Source of the DNA: Glycomyces artemisiae
Lineage (GTDB): Bacteria > Actinomycetota > Actinomycetes > Mycobacteriales > Micromonosporaceae
Assembly: GCF_003002955.1 (NCBI RefSeq)
Contig: NZ_PVTJ01000006.1
Location: 186,001 to 250,000 of the forward strand
Length of the DNA stretch: 64,000 bases
Direction: 5' to 3'
The notes beneath the pieces are model-generated. The model had not been told where the DNA came from and made no database searches. It saw nothing but the letters and a program-made list of their open reading frames with translations. Shown here one piece after another: positions 39,972 through 47,896 of this stretch. Made by a program: the position numbers and the translations under genes. The first letter of the stretch is position 1. Every line of letters begins with the position of its first letter.

Positions 39972-42071
39972 ATGCGACAAGCCCAATCCCTCGACCTCCG
40001 GCGAGGAGGCGCCCTCCTCCTCGCGGCGGTCCTCCTCCTCGCCGCCGCCATGGCCGCGATCATCGGGTGGCCCGCTCCCGCGGCGGCCGTCACCACCGGG
40101 AACGGCGCGCTGGTGTACTCGCCCGCCGCCGGCAGCTCGTTCAACCCCGAGGGCGGCACCCCCGCAGGCACCACCTACGCCAAGATCATCGTGCTCAAGA
40201 ACAGCGGCAGCTCCAATGGCACGCAACTGGTCACGTACGACCAGCTGGTCCTCCAGAACGGCGACCAGGTCTACCCGATCTACCGCAGCACCAACGACGG
40301 CGCGAGCTGGACCCACGTCACCGACGTCAACCCGAGCGACCAGTTCCCGGCGCTCACCCGCACCGCGCAGCCGTTCCTGTTCGAGGTCACCGAGACCACC
40401 GGAAACCTGACGGCGGGCACGATCCTCCTGGCGGGCATGATCATGCCCGAGGACCGCTCCTCCAGCCGCCTGGTCGTCTACAAGAGCACCAACCAGGGCA
40501 CGAGCTGGAGCTACCTGTCCACCATCGACACCGGCGGCCCCGCGGTCTACGACCCGTCCCCGTCGTCCACGACCACCACGGTGTGGGAGCCCTCGCTCGC
40601 GATCGACGGCAGCGGCGGCCTGGTCGCGTACTTCTCCGACGAGCGCCAGAAGGCGAACGGCGTCCTCCAGGCGGTCTCCTACCGCCGCTCCACCGACGGC
40701 GGCCAGACCTGGGGCTCCCTCGTCAACGTCTCGGCCCCCACCAACCAGAGCGACCGCCCCGGCATGATCACCGTGACCGAGCTGCCCGACGGCCGCTACA
40801 TGGCGACCTTCGAGGTCGTCAACCGCCCCAGCCAGTCGAACAACACCGCGCCGGTCTACTACAAGATCTCCGCAGACGGCCTGAACTGGGGCACCACCAC
40901 CAGCATCGGCTCACCGATCCAGCTCGCGAACGGCCGCGGCATCGGCTCCTCCCCGTACGTGAAGTGGGTGCCGAGCGGCGGTCCGAAGGGGATGGTCGTG
41001 GTGGCCTCGAAGTGGTCGCTCGACGCGAGCGGCAACATCGACGGCGGCCAGAACTTCTACGTCAACTACAACCTCGGCGAGGGCCCGTGGGAGCGCCTGC
41101 CGATGGCGGTCACCTACGACGCCACCGACACCCAGGGCGGGAACTTCTCCGGCTTCGCCCAGGGCATCGACTACAGCGCCGACGGCCGCACCCTCTACCA
41201 GGCCGTGAACGTCGAGAACACGACCACGGACCTGAACGACATCCGCGTCGGCTCGATCCCGCTCGACGCCCAGCAGTACGAGGCCGAGAACGCGACGCTC
41301 AACAGCGTCTCCACGGTCACCCACGTGCAGGCGTCGAACGGCTCGAAGATCGGCAACATCAACGACACCGGCGACTACGTCGAGTTCACCGTGAACGTCC
41401 CCGCCGCGGGCACTTACACGATGAACGTGCGCTACGACAACGGCTACGGCTCGGCAGCGACCCACTCGGTCAGCGTCAACGGCGGCACCGCCTCGTCGAT
41501 CAGCTATCCGGTGACCGTGGACTGGGGCCGGTTCGGCTGGGCCCAGAAGTCGGTGACGCTCAACGCCGGGAACAACACGATCCGGTTCACGAAGGGAACC
41601 AACTTCGCCGAGCTCGACGTGATCCACCTGTACCGCAGCACCGCGCTCGACCCGGTCTTCCAGGTCCAGAACCGCAACAGCGGCAAGTACCTCGAAGTGA
41701 TCAGCGCCCTGACCGCCGACGGCGCGGCCGTCGGCCAGTGGGGCGACACCAACCACGCGACCCAGCGGTGGACCGTCTCCGGCGGCTCCACGGTCCAGTT
41801 CACCAACCGCAACAGCGGCAAGCTCCTGGAGATCCCCTCGGCGCAGACCGCCGACGGCGTCGACGCCGTCCAGTGGGGCCCGACCGGCAGCTCGACCCAG
41901 TCGTGGACGGCCACGACCAGCGGCGGCTACTGGAAGTTCGCGAACGCCAACAGCGGCAAGCTCCTCGAAATCGACGGCTGCTCGACGGCGGACGGCGCGG
42001 TGGCGCAGCAGTACACCGCCAACGGCGCCGCCTGCCAGCAGTGGCGGCTGATCAAGGAGGGCATCCAGTAA
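39972..42071 (+). CDS. Secreted beta-propeller glycosidase (sialidase/exo-arabinanase-like) with CBM6/35-like and ricin-type modules
   Basis: The 699-residue secreted protein has a signal peptide (cut near A39) and a beta-propeller at about residues 45-430. Asp-box motifs are visible: STNDGASW, STNQGTSW and STDGGQTW. Next is a CBM6/CBM35-like module (YEAENATLNSV through FTKGTNFAELDVIHLY, about 435-555), then a ricin/CBM13-type lectin of three QxW-like repeats (QNRNSGKYLEV, TNRNSGKLLEI, ANANSGKLLEI). This layout is common in actinomycete exo-arabinanases (GH93) and related sialidase-fold enzymes; the substrate is inferred to be a plant polysaccharide. A good promoter and palindrome precede it. 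Confidence 0.85.
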   Translation: MRQAQSLDLRRGGALLLAAVLLLAAAMAAIIGWPAPAAAVTTGNGALVYSPAAGSSFNPEGGTPAGTTYAKIIVLKNSGSSNGTQLVTYDQLVLQNGDQVYPIYRSTNDGASWTHVTDVNPSDQFPALTRTAQPFLFEVTETTGNLTAGTILLAGMIMPEDRSSSRLVVYKSTNQGTSWSYLSTIDTGGPAVYDPSPSSTTTTVWEPSLAIDGSGGLVAYFSDERQKANGVLQAVSYRRSTDGGQTWGSLVNVSAPTNQSDRPGMITVTELPDGRYMATFEVVNRPSQSNNTAPVYYKISADGLNWGTTTSIGSPIQLANGRGIGSSPYVKWVPSGGPKGMVVVASKWSLDASGNIDGGQNFYVNYNLGEGPWERLPMAVTYDATDTQGGNFSGFAQGIDYSADGRTLYQAVNVENTTTDLNDIRVGSIPLDAQQYEAENATLNSVSTVTHVQASNGSKIGNINDTGDYVEFTVNVPAAGTYTMNVRYDNGYGSAATHSVSVNGGTASSISYPVTVDWGRFGWAQKSVTLNAGNNTIRFTKGTNFAELDVIHLYRSTALDPVFQVQNRNSGKYLEVISALTADGAAVGQWGDTNHATQRWTVSGGSTVQFTNRNSGKLLEIPSAQTADGVDAVQWGPTGSSTQSWTATTSGGYWKFANANSGKLLEIDGCSTADGAVAQQYTANGAACQQWRLIKEGIQ

Positions 42072-42724
42072 CGCAGTGACGGCGGGGCGCCTCCGGCGCC
42101 CCGCCGTAACGACCCGGACCGGTCGACCCTCAGCACCCGGTAGCCCTTCGCGCTCGCGTGCTTGTCGACGGTCCAGCCGCGCTCGGCCAGCCAGCGCGCG
42201 AGCGAGTCCGCACCGAGGTGCTTGGAGACGACGAGCCAGGCGACGCCGCCGTCCTTGAGTCGCGGGAGCCAGGTGTCGAGGAGGTCGTGGAGGGCCTCCT
42301 TGCCGACCTTGATGGGCGGGTTGGACCAGATCTCGTCGAAGCGCAGGTCCTCCGGGACCTCCTCGGGGACGGCGACGTGCACCGTGCCCGGGACCCGCTC
42401 GGTGTTGCGGCGGGTGAGGTCGAGGGCGCGGCGGTTGACGTCGACGGCCCAGACTTCGGCGTCGTCGCGCTGGGCGAGGACCTTGGTGATGGGCCCGTAG
42501 CCGCAGCCGAGGTCGAGGAAGACGCCGGCGGTGTCGGGCAGGACGACCTTGTGCAGGAGCACGCTCGTGCCAGGGTCGAGGCGGCTGCCCGAGAAGACGC
42601 CGGTGGAGGTGGTCAGCTCGTATTCGACGCCGTCGAGGTCGAACGCGATGGTGCGCTCGCGGTCGTCGACGGCGGGCTGCTCGCTGAAGTAGTGCTCGGG
42701 CTGGTCGGCTGGGCCATTGGACAT
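41927..42724 (-). CDS. RsmC-like class I methyltransferase with antisense C-terminal extension
   Basis: The SAM-binding motif FLDLGCGYGP lies near residues 68-78 and the catalytic NPP (WSNPPIKVG) near 135, as in 16S rRNA guanine-N2 methyltransferases of the RsmC/RlmG type. Homology ends around GYRVLRV near residue 202. The frame then has no stop and continues ~60 residues through the terminator at 42079-42107 and 145 bases into the antisense of the glycosidase gene. The extension is rich in A, S, L and P and looks non-functional. ATG 42724 is chosen; an ATG three codons upstream is possible. Confidence 0.82.
   Translation of the reverse strand: MSNGPADQPEHYFSEQPAVDDRERTIAFDLDGVEYELTTSTGVFSGSRLDPGTSVLLHKVVLPDTAGVFLDLGCGYGPITKVLAQRDDAEVWAVDVNRRALDLTRRNTERVPGTVHVAVPEEVPEDLRFDEIWSNPPIKVGKEALHDLLDTWLPRLKDGGVAWLVVSKHLGADSLARWLAERGWTVDKHASAKGYRVLRVDRSGSLRRGAGGAPPSLRYWMPSLISRHCWQAAPLAVYCCATAPSAVEQPSISRSLPLLAFANFQ
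42079..42107. terminator. Bidirectional terminator
   Basis: A perfect 13-bp stem (42079-42091 with 42095-42107) with a TCC loop, just past the glycosidase stop and inside the extended frame of the convergent methyltransferase. Confidence 0.8.
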
Positions 42725-42886
42725 GCCGACCATTGTCGCTCGCCGGGCCGGGACGCGGGGCCGGGACCTGCGGGCGGGGGACCGCGGGTCACAGGTGTCG
42801 CCCGCTGAGGTGAACGGGGCTCGCGCCGTCCATCTCCAGGGGGAACGATTCACCGTTTCGCCCCGGTGCGGGGCTAAGCTGCCAGC

Positions 42887-43852
42887 ATGGCACACGGCCC
42901 GTCCCCCTTCGGGGTCCCGCAGCAGGCGGGGCAAGGGAACCAGCACGAACCGGGATTCGACTGGGACGAGTACGACGAGCGCGCGCGGATGAACGCGCCG
43001 ACCGTCCGTCTCAGCGAGGAGGAGCGCGCGCAGCTCGCACTGGACGCGATGCGCTCGCCGGAAGAGGAGATGGAGGCGCACCTGGAGAGCATCCAGGCCT
43101 CGCGCCCCCTGCGCCGCGCCGCCCAGCGGGCGCGGCGCCGCACGAAGTGGTGGCTGGTGGCGCTCGCGGTCGTGAGCGGCCTGGCGGTCGCCGCGGCGTG
43201 CACGGCGGGCGCGTTCATCGTGCTCCGCGAGGGCGAGCAGGACCCGGAGGCGCCGAACGGGGGCGCCGCCGACCTGGAGTCCTCAGTGGACGACGCCTCG
43301 GGCGCGCCCGAGGTCGTCGACCCGATCGCGAGCCGCGAGACCGACGCCGCGCCGTTCACCGCCGAGGAGCTGTTCGGCACCGGCCCGCTCGCGCCCGCGG
43401 GGGCCGCCGGGACCTACGAGGTCCTCCAGACCGAAGAGCTCACCGACTGCGCCGAGGCCGCGCTCGACGAGCTCGCCGACCTCCTCGCCGACGCCGACTG
43501 CACGCAGGCCGCGCGCGCCACGATCGTGAACCCCGACGGCGAGTACGCCGCCACCGCGGGCGTCCTCAACCTCGCCACCGCCGAAGAGGCCGAGGCGATC
43601 CGGGCCGCGATCGCGAGCGACCTCGACGGCGGATTCGCCGTGCTGCGCACCGACGGCGACGCCGCCGAACTCGGCCGCGCCGACACCCAGCTGGGCTACA
43701 ACACGTACGGGCACTACCTGATGTTCGTCGTCATCGGCCGCACCGACGGCGAGGCGCTCACCGAGGCGAACGACGCGGTCCGCACCGTCGTCGGCGACGT
43801 CCTCGACATCTGGTTCGTAGATCAGCTGAGCCCCCGCCGCGAAGTCCAGTAG
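42887..43852 (+). CDS. Single-pass membrane protein of unknown function
   Basis: I do not recognise this 321-residue protein. It has an acidic, hydrophilic N-terminus (about residues 1-80, ending in basic RRAAQRARRRTK), one helix (WWLVALAVVSGLAVAAACTA, about 87-110) and an acidic external domain of ~200 residues with two cysteines (TDCAEAAL and ADCTQAA). The topology suggests a cytoplasmic tail and an extracytoplasmic domain. It is divergent from the methyltransferase and followed by a strong terminator, so it is monocistronic. Confidence 0.8.
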   Translation: MAHGPSPFGVPQQAGQGNQHEPGFDWDEYDERARMNAPTVRLSEEERAQLALDAMRSPEEEMEAHLESIQASRPLRRAAQRARRRTKWWLVALAVVSGLAVAAACTAGAFIVLREGEQDPEAPNGGAADLESSVDDASGAPEVVDPIASRETDAAPFTAEELFGTGPLAPAGAAGTYEVLQTEELTDCAEAALDELADLLADADCTQAARATIVNPDGEYAATAGVLNLATAEEAEAIRAAIASDLDGGFAVLRTDGDAAELGRADTQLGYNTYGHYLMFVVIGRTDGEALTEANDAVRTVVGDVLDIWFVDQLSPRREVQ

Positions 43853-43866
43853 GGACAGATTCTCCA

Positions 43867-43895
43867 GCGCCGCCCGGCCGTCGGCCGGGCGGCGC
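43867..43895 (+). terminator. Terminator of the 42887 membrane protein gene
   Basis: A perfect 13-bp stem (43867-43879 with 43883-43895) with a GTC loop, 14 bases after the stop. Confidence 0.8.
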
Positions 43896-44048
43896 CGTCA
43901 TGTCCGGCTCGTGAACATTCGCCCGAAACCCTTGCCTGAGCCCATGATCCCATGTTTACATCGAGGGAGGCCGATGCACCGGATTCCCCGTCAGCCTGCC
44001 CCGCAACCGGTTCCCCATCACCTTCCCCCATCGCCTCAGGAGCCCCGA

Positions 44049-45074
44049 ATGTCATCCTGGACCCTCACCCGTCGCGCCACGGCCGCTTTCGCCGCCGCCG
44101 CGCTGGCGCTGCTCGGCCTCCTCGCGGTCGACGCCGCCCCCGCCGAAGCCGTGCGCCCGCCGGGCATCCCCTCCACCGCGACCGCGCAGTCCGAGCTGAA
44201 CGCGCTCACCGTCGCCGCCGAGTCCCACGGCTCGACCTACGACCGGGACCTGTTCCCGCACTGGAAGTCCGTGAGCGGCACGGGCAGCTGCACCGCCCGC
44301 CAGTACATCCTCAAGCGCGACGGCCAGAACGTCGTCACCTCCGACGGCTGCCAGCCGACCTCCGGCAACTGGCAGTCCGACTTCGACAACACCTGGACCA
44401 CCTCGGTCTCCAACGCCACCATCGACCACGTCGTCGCGCTCTCCGAGGCGTGGGCGTCGGGCGCGTGGGCCTGGACCACCGCCGAGCGCCAGGCGTTCGC
44501 CAACGACATCAACTCCCCGCAGCTGTGGATCGCCACGACCTCCGCGAACTCCTCGAAGAGCGACTACGACCCCGCGGAGTGGATGCCCTCCAACAGCTCC
44601 GTGCGCTGCGACTACGTCAAGGCCTGGACCCACGTCAAGTACCTGTACGACCTGACGATCGACTCCGCGGAGAAGACCGCCATCCAGTCGCACCTGACCA
44701 ACTACTGCGGCTCCTCCGGCGGCACCCCCACGGGGTGCACCGGCTCGAACACCACCGCCGGGACGATCACCGAGGGCGGCACGATCTCCCGCGCGATCTC
44801 CTTGAGCTGCACCGGCTCCGCCTCGACCGCCAGCTCGGTCACGGTGAGCATCACGCACCCGTACTACGGCGACATCCAGGTGCAGCTCCGGGCCCCCGAC
44901 GGGACCGTGCGCACCGTCCAGGCGTCGAGCTCGGCCACCGGCAACTTCGGCAGCCGCACCTACAGCCTCAACCTGTCGAGCGAGGCGAGGTCCGGCACCT
45001 GGACGCTGCTGGTGACCGACACCTACAGCGGCGGCTCGACCGGCACGTTCAACAGCTGGTCGCTGAGCATCTGA
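44049..45074 (+). CDS. Secreted HNH (DUF1524-type) nuclease with C-terminal P-domain
   Basis: The 341-residue protein has a signal peptide (cut after AEA, residue 34), then an HNH-type nuclease domain. IDHVVALSEAW carries the D126-H127 metal pair; the later FANDINSPQLWIATTSANSS and KSDYDPAEWMP complete the N and H positions of DUF1524-like nucleases. After ~residue 225 comes a proprotein-convertase P-domain (VSITHPYYGDIQVQLRAPDG, SGTWTLLVTDTYSGG). Secreted DUF1524 nucleases are common in actinomycetes; a P-domain on one is less usual. ATG 44049 has AGGAG seven bases upstream. Confidence 0.87.
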   Translation: MSSWTLTRRATAAFAAAALALLGLLAVDAAPAEAVRPPGIPSTATAQSELNALTVAAESHGSTYDRDLFPHWKSVSGTGSCTARQYILKRDGQNVVTSDGCQPTSGNWQSDFDNTWTTSVSNATIDHVVALSEAWASGAWAWTTAERQAFANDINSPQLWIATTSANSSKSDYDPAEWMPSNSSVRCDYVKAWTHVKYLYDLTIDSAEKTAIQSHLTNYCGSSGGTPTGCTGSNTTAGTITEGGTISRAISLSCTGSASTASSVTVSITHPYYGDIQVQLRAPDGTVRTVQASSSATGNFGSRTYSLNLSSEARSGTWTLLVTDTYSGGSTGTFNSWSLSI

Positions 45075-45106
45075 GCACTCCCCTGCGGTCCCCCAGGGCT
45101 CGCGCA

Positions 45107-45137
45107 GAGGGCCGGGCGCATCGCGCGCCCGGCCCTC
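45107..45137. terminator. Bidirectional terminator between nuclease and cydB
   Basis: A perfect 13-bp stem (45107-45119 with 45125-45137) around ATCGC. It lies between the convergent HNH nuclease and cydB genes. Confidence 0.8.
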
Positions 45138-45189
45138 CACTGTATCCACCGCGGAACCAAGTATGTCCTATGTAGTCAAGTACAGGGGT

Positions 45190-46242
45190 TCAGTCGCTCA
45201 TCCGGGCGCTCCAGTGGACGCGCTCGGCGCCCTCCGCACCCTGGTCGCTCCACTGCGGCGTCTGCGTCAGGTACAGCAGGTAGCCCAGGGCCGGGCCGAC
45301 GATCACGCCCGCCAGGCCCACGGCCACCAGCAGGCCCTGCAAGGTCGCCCGCGCGCCCGCGGTCTCAGCGATGGTCACCTGGTCGACCAGGACCCACGGG
45401 TACTGGCCGATCCCCCAGCCCGCCATCACGGCCGCCACCGCGACCACCGCCGTCACCCGCGCCAGCCCGAACCGCCTGCGCCACAACAGGACCAGCGTCG
45501 CGGCCCCGCCGATCGCGGACAGCGCGATCACCGGCGCGGCGCGGCCGATCAGGCCCTCCCACAGGGTCGGCGCGTCGTGCTCGATCGGGATGAGTCCCGC
45601 GAAGACGACCAGGCCCGTGGCCGCGCCGACCACGATGGACCGCCGCCGCATCCGCTCGGCCAGCGCCCGCTGTCCGCGCCGAGCCGCATCGGCGGTCAGG
45701 AACGACCCGGCCAGGAACGCGCACGTGCCCACCGAGATCGCGCCCGTCAGCAGCGGCGTCGGCGCGATCCACGACGACCACGCGTCCCCGTACCCGCCCG
45801 CGGGGACCCGCCCCGACGCGAGCGACCCGGCGATCGTGCCGAGGAAGAACGGCGCGAGCACCGAGGAGGTCGCGAACACGACCCCGAACAGCCGCGCCTG
45901 CGCGAGCGTCTCGCTGTACTTGCGGAACGCGAAGCTCGCGCCCCGCAGCACGATCCCGACCAGCGCCAGCAGCAGCGGCACGTACAGCGTCGTCATGGCC
46001 GCGGCGAACGACTCGGGGAACCCGGTCCACCACATCACGAGCACGTAGATGAGCCACACGTGGTTGGCCTCCCACACCGGCCCGATGCTCTGGTCGATGA
46101 GGGTGCGCACCTCGGCGCCCCGGCGGCTGCCGCCCGCGGTCAGGTCGTGGAACCCCGACCCGAAGTCGGCCCCGCCGAACACGGCGTAGCACAGGACCCC
46201 GGCGAACAGCGCTGCGGCGACGGCGAATTCGAGGGTCATCAT
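45190..46242 (-). CDS. cydB: Cytochrome bd oxidase subunit II
   Basis: CydB is the second membrane subunit of the bd-type quinol oxidase. The 350-residue protein has about eight helices, FGGADFGSGFHDL near the start and WEANHVWLIYVLVMWW, both conserved in CydB. The ATG at 46242 overlaps the cydA stop in ATGA and has AGGAGG seven bases upstream. A terminator follows; no cydCD transporter genes, needed for bd assembly in many bacteria, are next to it here. Confidence 0.95.
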   Translation of the reverse strand: MMTLEFAVAAALFAGVLCYAVFGGADFGSGFHDLTAGGSRRGAEVRTLIDQSIGPVWEANHVWLIYVLVMWWTGFPESFAAAMTTLYVPLLLALVGIVLRGASFAFRKYSETLAQARLFGVVFATSSVLAPFFLGTIAGSLASGRVPAGGYGDAWSSWIAPTPLLTGAISVGTCAFLAGSFLTADAARRGQRALAERMRRRSIVVGAATGLVVFAGLIPIEHDAPTLWEGLIGRAAPVIALSAIGGAATLVLLWRRRFGLARVTAVVAVAAVMAGWGIGQYPWVLVDQVTIAETAGARATLQGLLVAVGLAGVIVGPALGYLLYLTQTPQWSDQGAEGAERVHWSARMSD

Positions 46243-47684
46243 CGGGCGTCCTCCTTCTCGTCGGCGCAATCCCGGACTTCATCCGGCCCGTCGGCCCGCG
46301 CCAGCGGCGACTGCGGCCCGTACGGGCTCGGCAGGTCCGCGGCGCCCTTGCGCCAGCGCCGGGCCATCGAGCGGAGCACGACGATCGCGCCGACCGACAT
46401 GGCGCCGTAGAGGACGACCGAGCCGCCGTAGATCCCCCACAGCCCGCCCGCGTGGTCGCCCGCGGCCTCGGTGGTCCGCATGACGCCGTAGACGATCCAC
46501 GGCTGCCGCCCGACCTCGGTGGCGATCCACCCGGCCTCCATCGCGAGGACCGCGAGGATCCCGGTGACGGCCATGAACCGCAGGAACCACTTGTTGTCGA
46601 GCAGGTCCCGCCTGCGCCATCTGAGGAACCAGTAGAGGGCGACCGCGGCCATGAGCAGCAGGCCGAGGCCGATCATGGCCTGGAACGCGAGGTGGGTGAA
46701 GTTGACGGGCGGCTCGTCCTCGTCGGGGATCTGGTCGAGGCCGGGCACGGGGTCGAGCGAGCCCATCGAGATGATCGACCCGAGGTAGGGGATCTCGATG
46801 GCGCCCTTGATCTCCCCGTCGATGATGACGCCGCCGAGGCGCAGCGGCGAGGCGCCCTCGTCGGTCTCCTGCGCGAGCTCGAACGCGGCGAGCTTCGAGG
46901 GCTGGCGCTCGTCGAGGCCCTCGCCGAGGAAGTGGCCCACGAACGGCTGCGCGAGCGCGGCGATCGTCGCGAACGCGAACGGCACCATGAACCCGAGCCG
47001 GTGGTGGCGGTCGCGGCGGCCATTGAGCATCCCGGCGGCGTAGACGGCGGCGATGGAGAACCCGGCGACCATGTACGCGGCGACCCACATGTGCGCGAAC
47101 TGCATGAACGCGTGCTGGTTGAACAGCACCGCCCACGGTTCGATGTTGGTGACCTCGCCGTCGATGACGTCGAAGCCGACCGGGACGTTCATCCAGGCGT
47201 TCACGGCGAGCACGCAGTACGTGCCGATGACGCCGGTGATCGCCATGGGCACCACCATGAGCAGGTGCAGCTTCTGCGGCATCCGCCCCCAGCCGTACAG
47301 GTAGATGCCGAGGAAGATCGCTTCGAGGAAGAACGCGAGGCCTTCGAACGCGAACGGGAGGCCGAGCACGTCGCCGTAGGTGCCCATGAGGCCGGGCCAG
47401 AGCATGCCCATCTCGAAGCTGAGGACGGTCCCGGAGACCGCGCCGATCGCGAAGAGCACCGCGGAGGCCTTGCCCCACCGCTTCGCGAGTCCGAGCGCGA
47501 CCGGGTCTTTCTTCCTGATGCCGCGCAGGTGCATCGCGAAGATGATCGCGGGGAAGGCGACGCCGAAGCACGCGAGGATGATGTGCCATCCGAGCGACAG
47601 CGCCATCTGCTGCCGGGCGGGCATGAGGCCCGCGGGATCGGCCGCCGCTTCGGCGGCCTGGGCGAGGAGCTGGGTTGCGTCCAT
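46239..47684 (-). CDS. cydA: Cytochrome bd oxidase subunit I
   Basis: CydA holds the haems b558, b595 and d and the quinol site. The 481-residue protein has H34 in SLGWHIILACFG (expected haem ligand), FMQFAHMWVAAY with a second haem histidine, and GRQPWIVYGVMRT. The Q-loop is of the short type. The start ATG 47684 lacks a ribosome-binding site, but TATCTT ends six bases upstream, so it may be leaderless. A perfect Rex palindrome lies about 40-60 bases upstream. Rex senses NADH/NAD+, so cydAB should rise when oxygen is low. Confidence 0.96.
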   Translation of the reverse strand: MDATQLLAQAAEAAADPAGLMPARQQMALSLGWHIILACFGVAFPAIIFAMHLRGIRKKDPVALGLAKRWGKASAVLFAIGAVSGTVLSFEMGMLWPGLMGTYGDVLGLPFAFEGLAFFLEAIFLGIYLYGWGRMPQKLHLLMVVPMAITGVIGTYCVLAVNAWMNVPVGFDVIDGEVTNIEPWAVLFNQHAFMQFAHMWVAAYMVAGFSIAAVYAAGMLNGRRDRHHRLGFMVPFAFATIAALAQPFVGHFLGEGLDERQPSKLAAFELAQETDEGASPLRLGGVIIDGEIKGAIEIPYLGSIISMGSLDPVPGLDQIPDEDEPPVNFTHLAFQAMIGLGLLLMAAVALYWFLRWRRRDLLDNKWFLRFMAVTGILAVLAMEAGWIATEVGRQPWIVYGVMRTTEAAGDHAGGLWGIYGGSVVLYGAMSVGAIVVLRSMARRWRKGAADLPSPYGPQSPLARADGPDEVRDCADEKEDAR

Positions 47685-47690
47685 GCCTTG

Positions 47691-47696
47691 AAGATA
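47691..47696 (-). promoter_or_regulatory. Putative -10 of leaderless cydA promoter
   Basis: TATCTT on the minus strand fits TANNNT and ends six bases before the cydA ATG, which lacks a usable ribosome-binding site. Confidence 0.4.
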
Positions 47697-47722
47697 GGTG
47701 CCGGAACGTCCGGATCCACGTT

Positions 47723-47742
47723 CTTGTGAAAGCTTTCACAAG
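47723..47742. promoter_or_regulatory. Rex operator upstream of cydAB
   Basis: A perfect 20-bp palindrome containing TTGTGAAAGCTTTCACAA (47724-47741). It matches the Rex operator consensus TTGTGAA-N4-TTCACAA known upstream of cyd operons in actinomycetes. It is centred about 48 bases upstream of cydA, at or just above the -35 region. Confidence 0.9.
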
Positions 47743-47861
47743 CCTCGGAAGATGTGTTCCGAACGTGTTCAAAAACGCTGGGGCCTGCGAAAACACGCGA
47801 TGCGCTGCAAGTCCGGCCGCGCGGCTAGCGGCCGGAGACGGCGGCGCTCAATTTTCGATCG

Positions 47862-47892
47862 GGAGGGGCCGGACGCGGCGTCCGGCCCCTCC
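47862..47892 (-). terminator. Terminator of the von Willebrand lipoprotein gene
   Basis: A perfect 14-bp stem (47862-47875 with 47879-47892) with a 3-base loop, five bases past the stop. A second smaller hairpin (47813-47835) lies just beyond. Confidence 0.7.
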
Positions 47893-47896
47893 GGGA

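Noticed and set aside
42100-42160. A simple frameshift explaining the methyltransferase run-on
   Set aside because: I read the other two frames past GYRVLRV and saw no nearby stop in either, so one indel would not restore a normal end.
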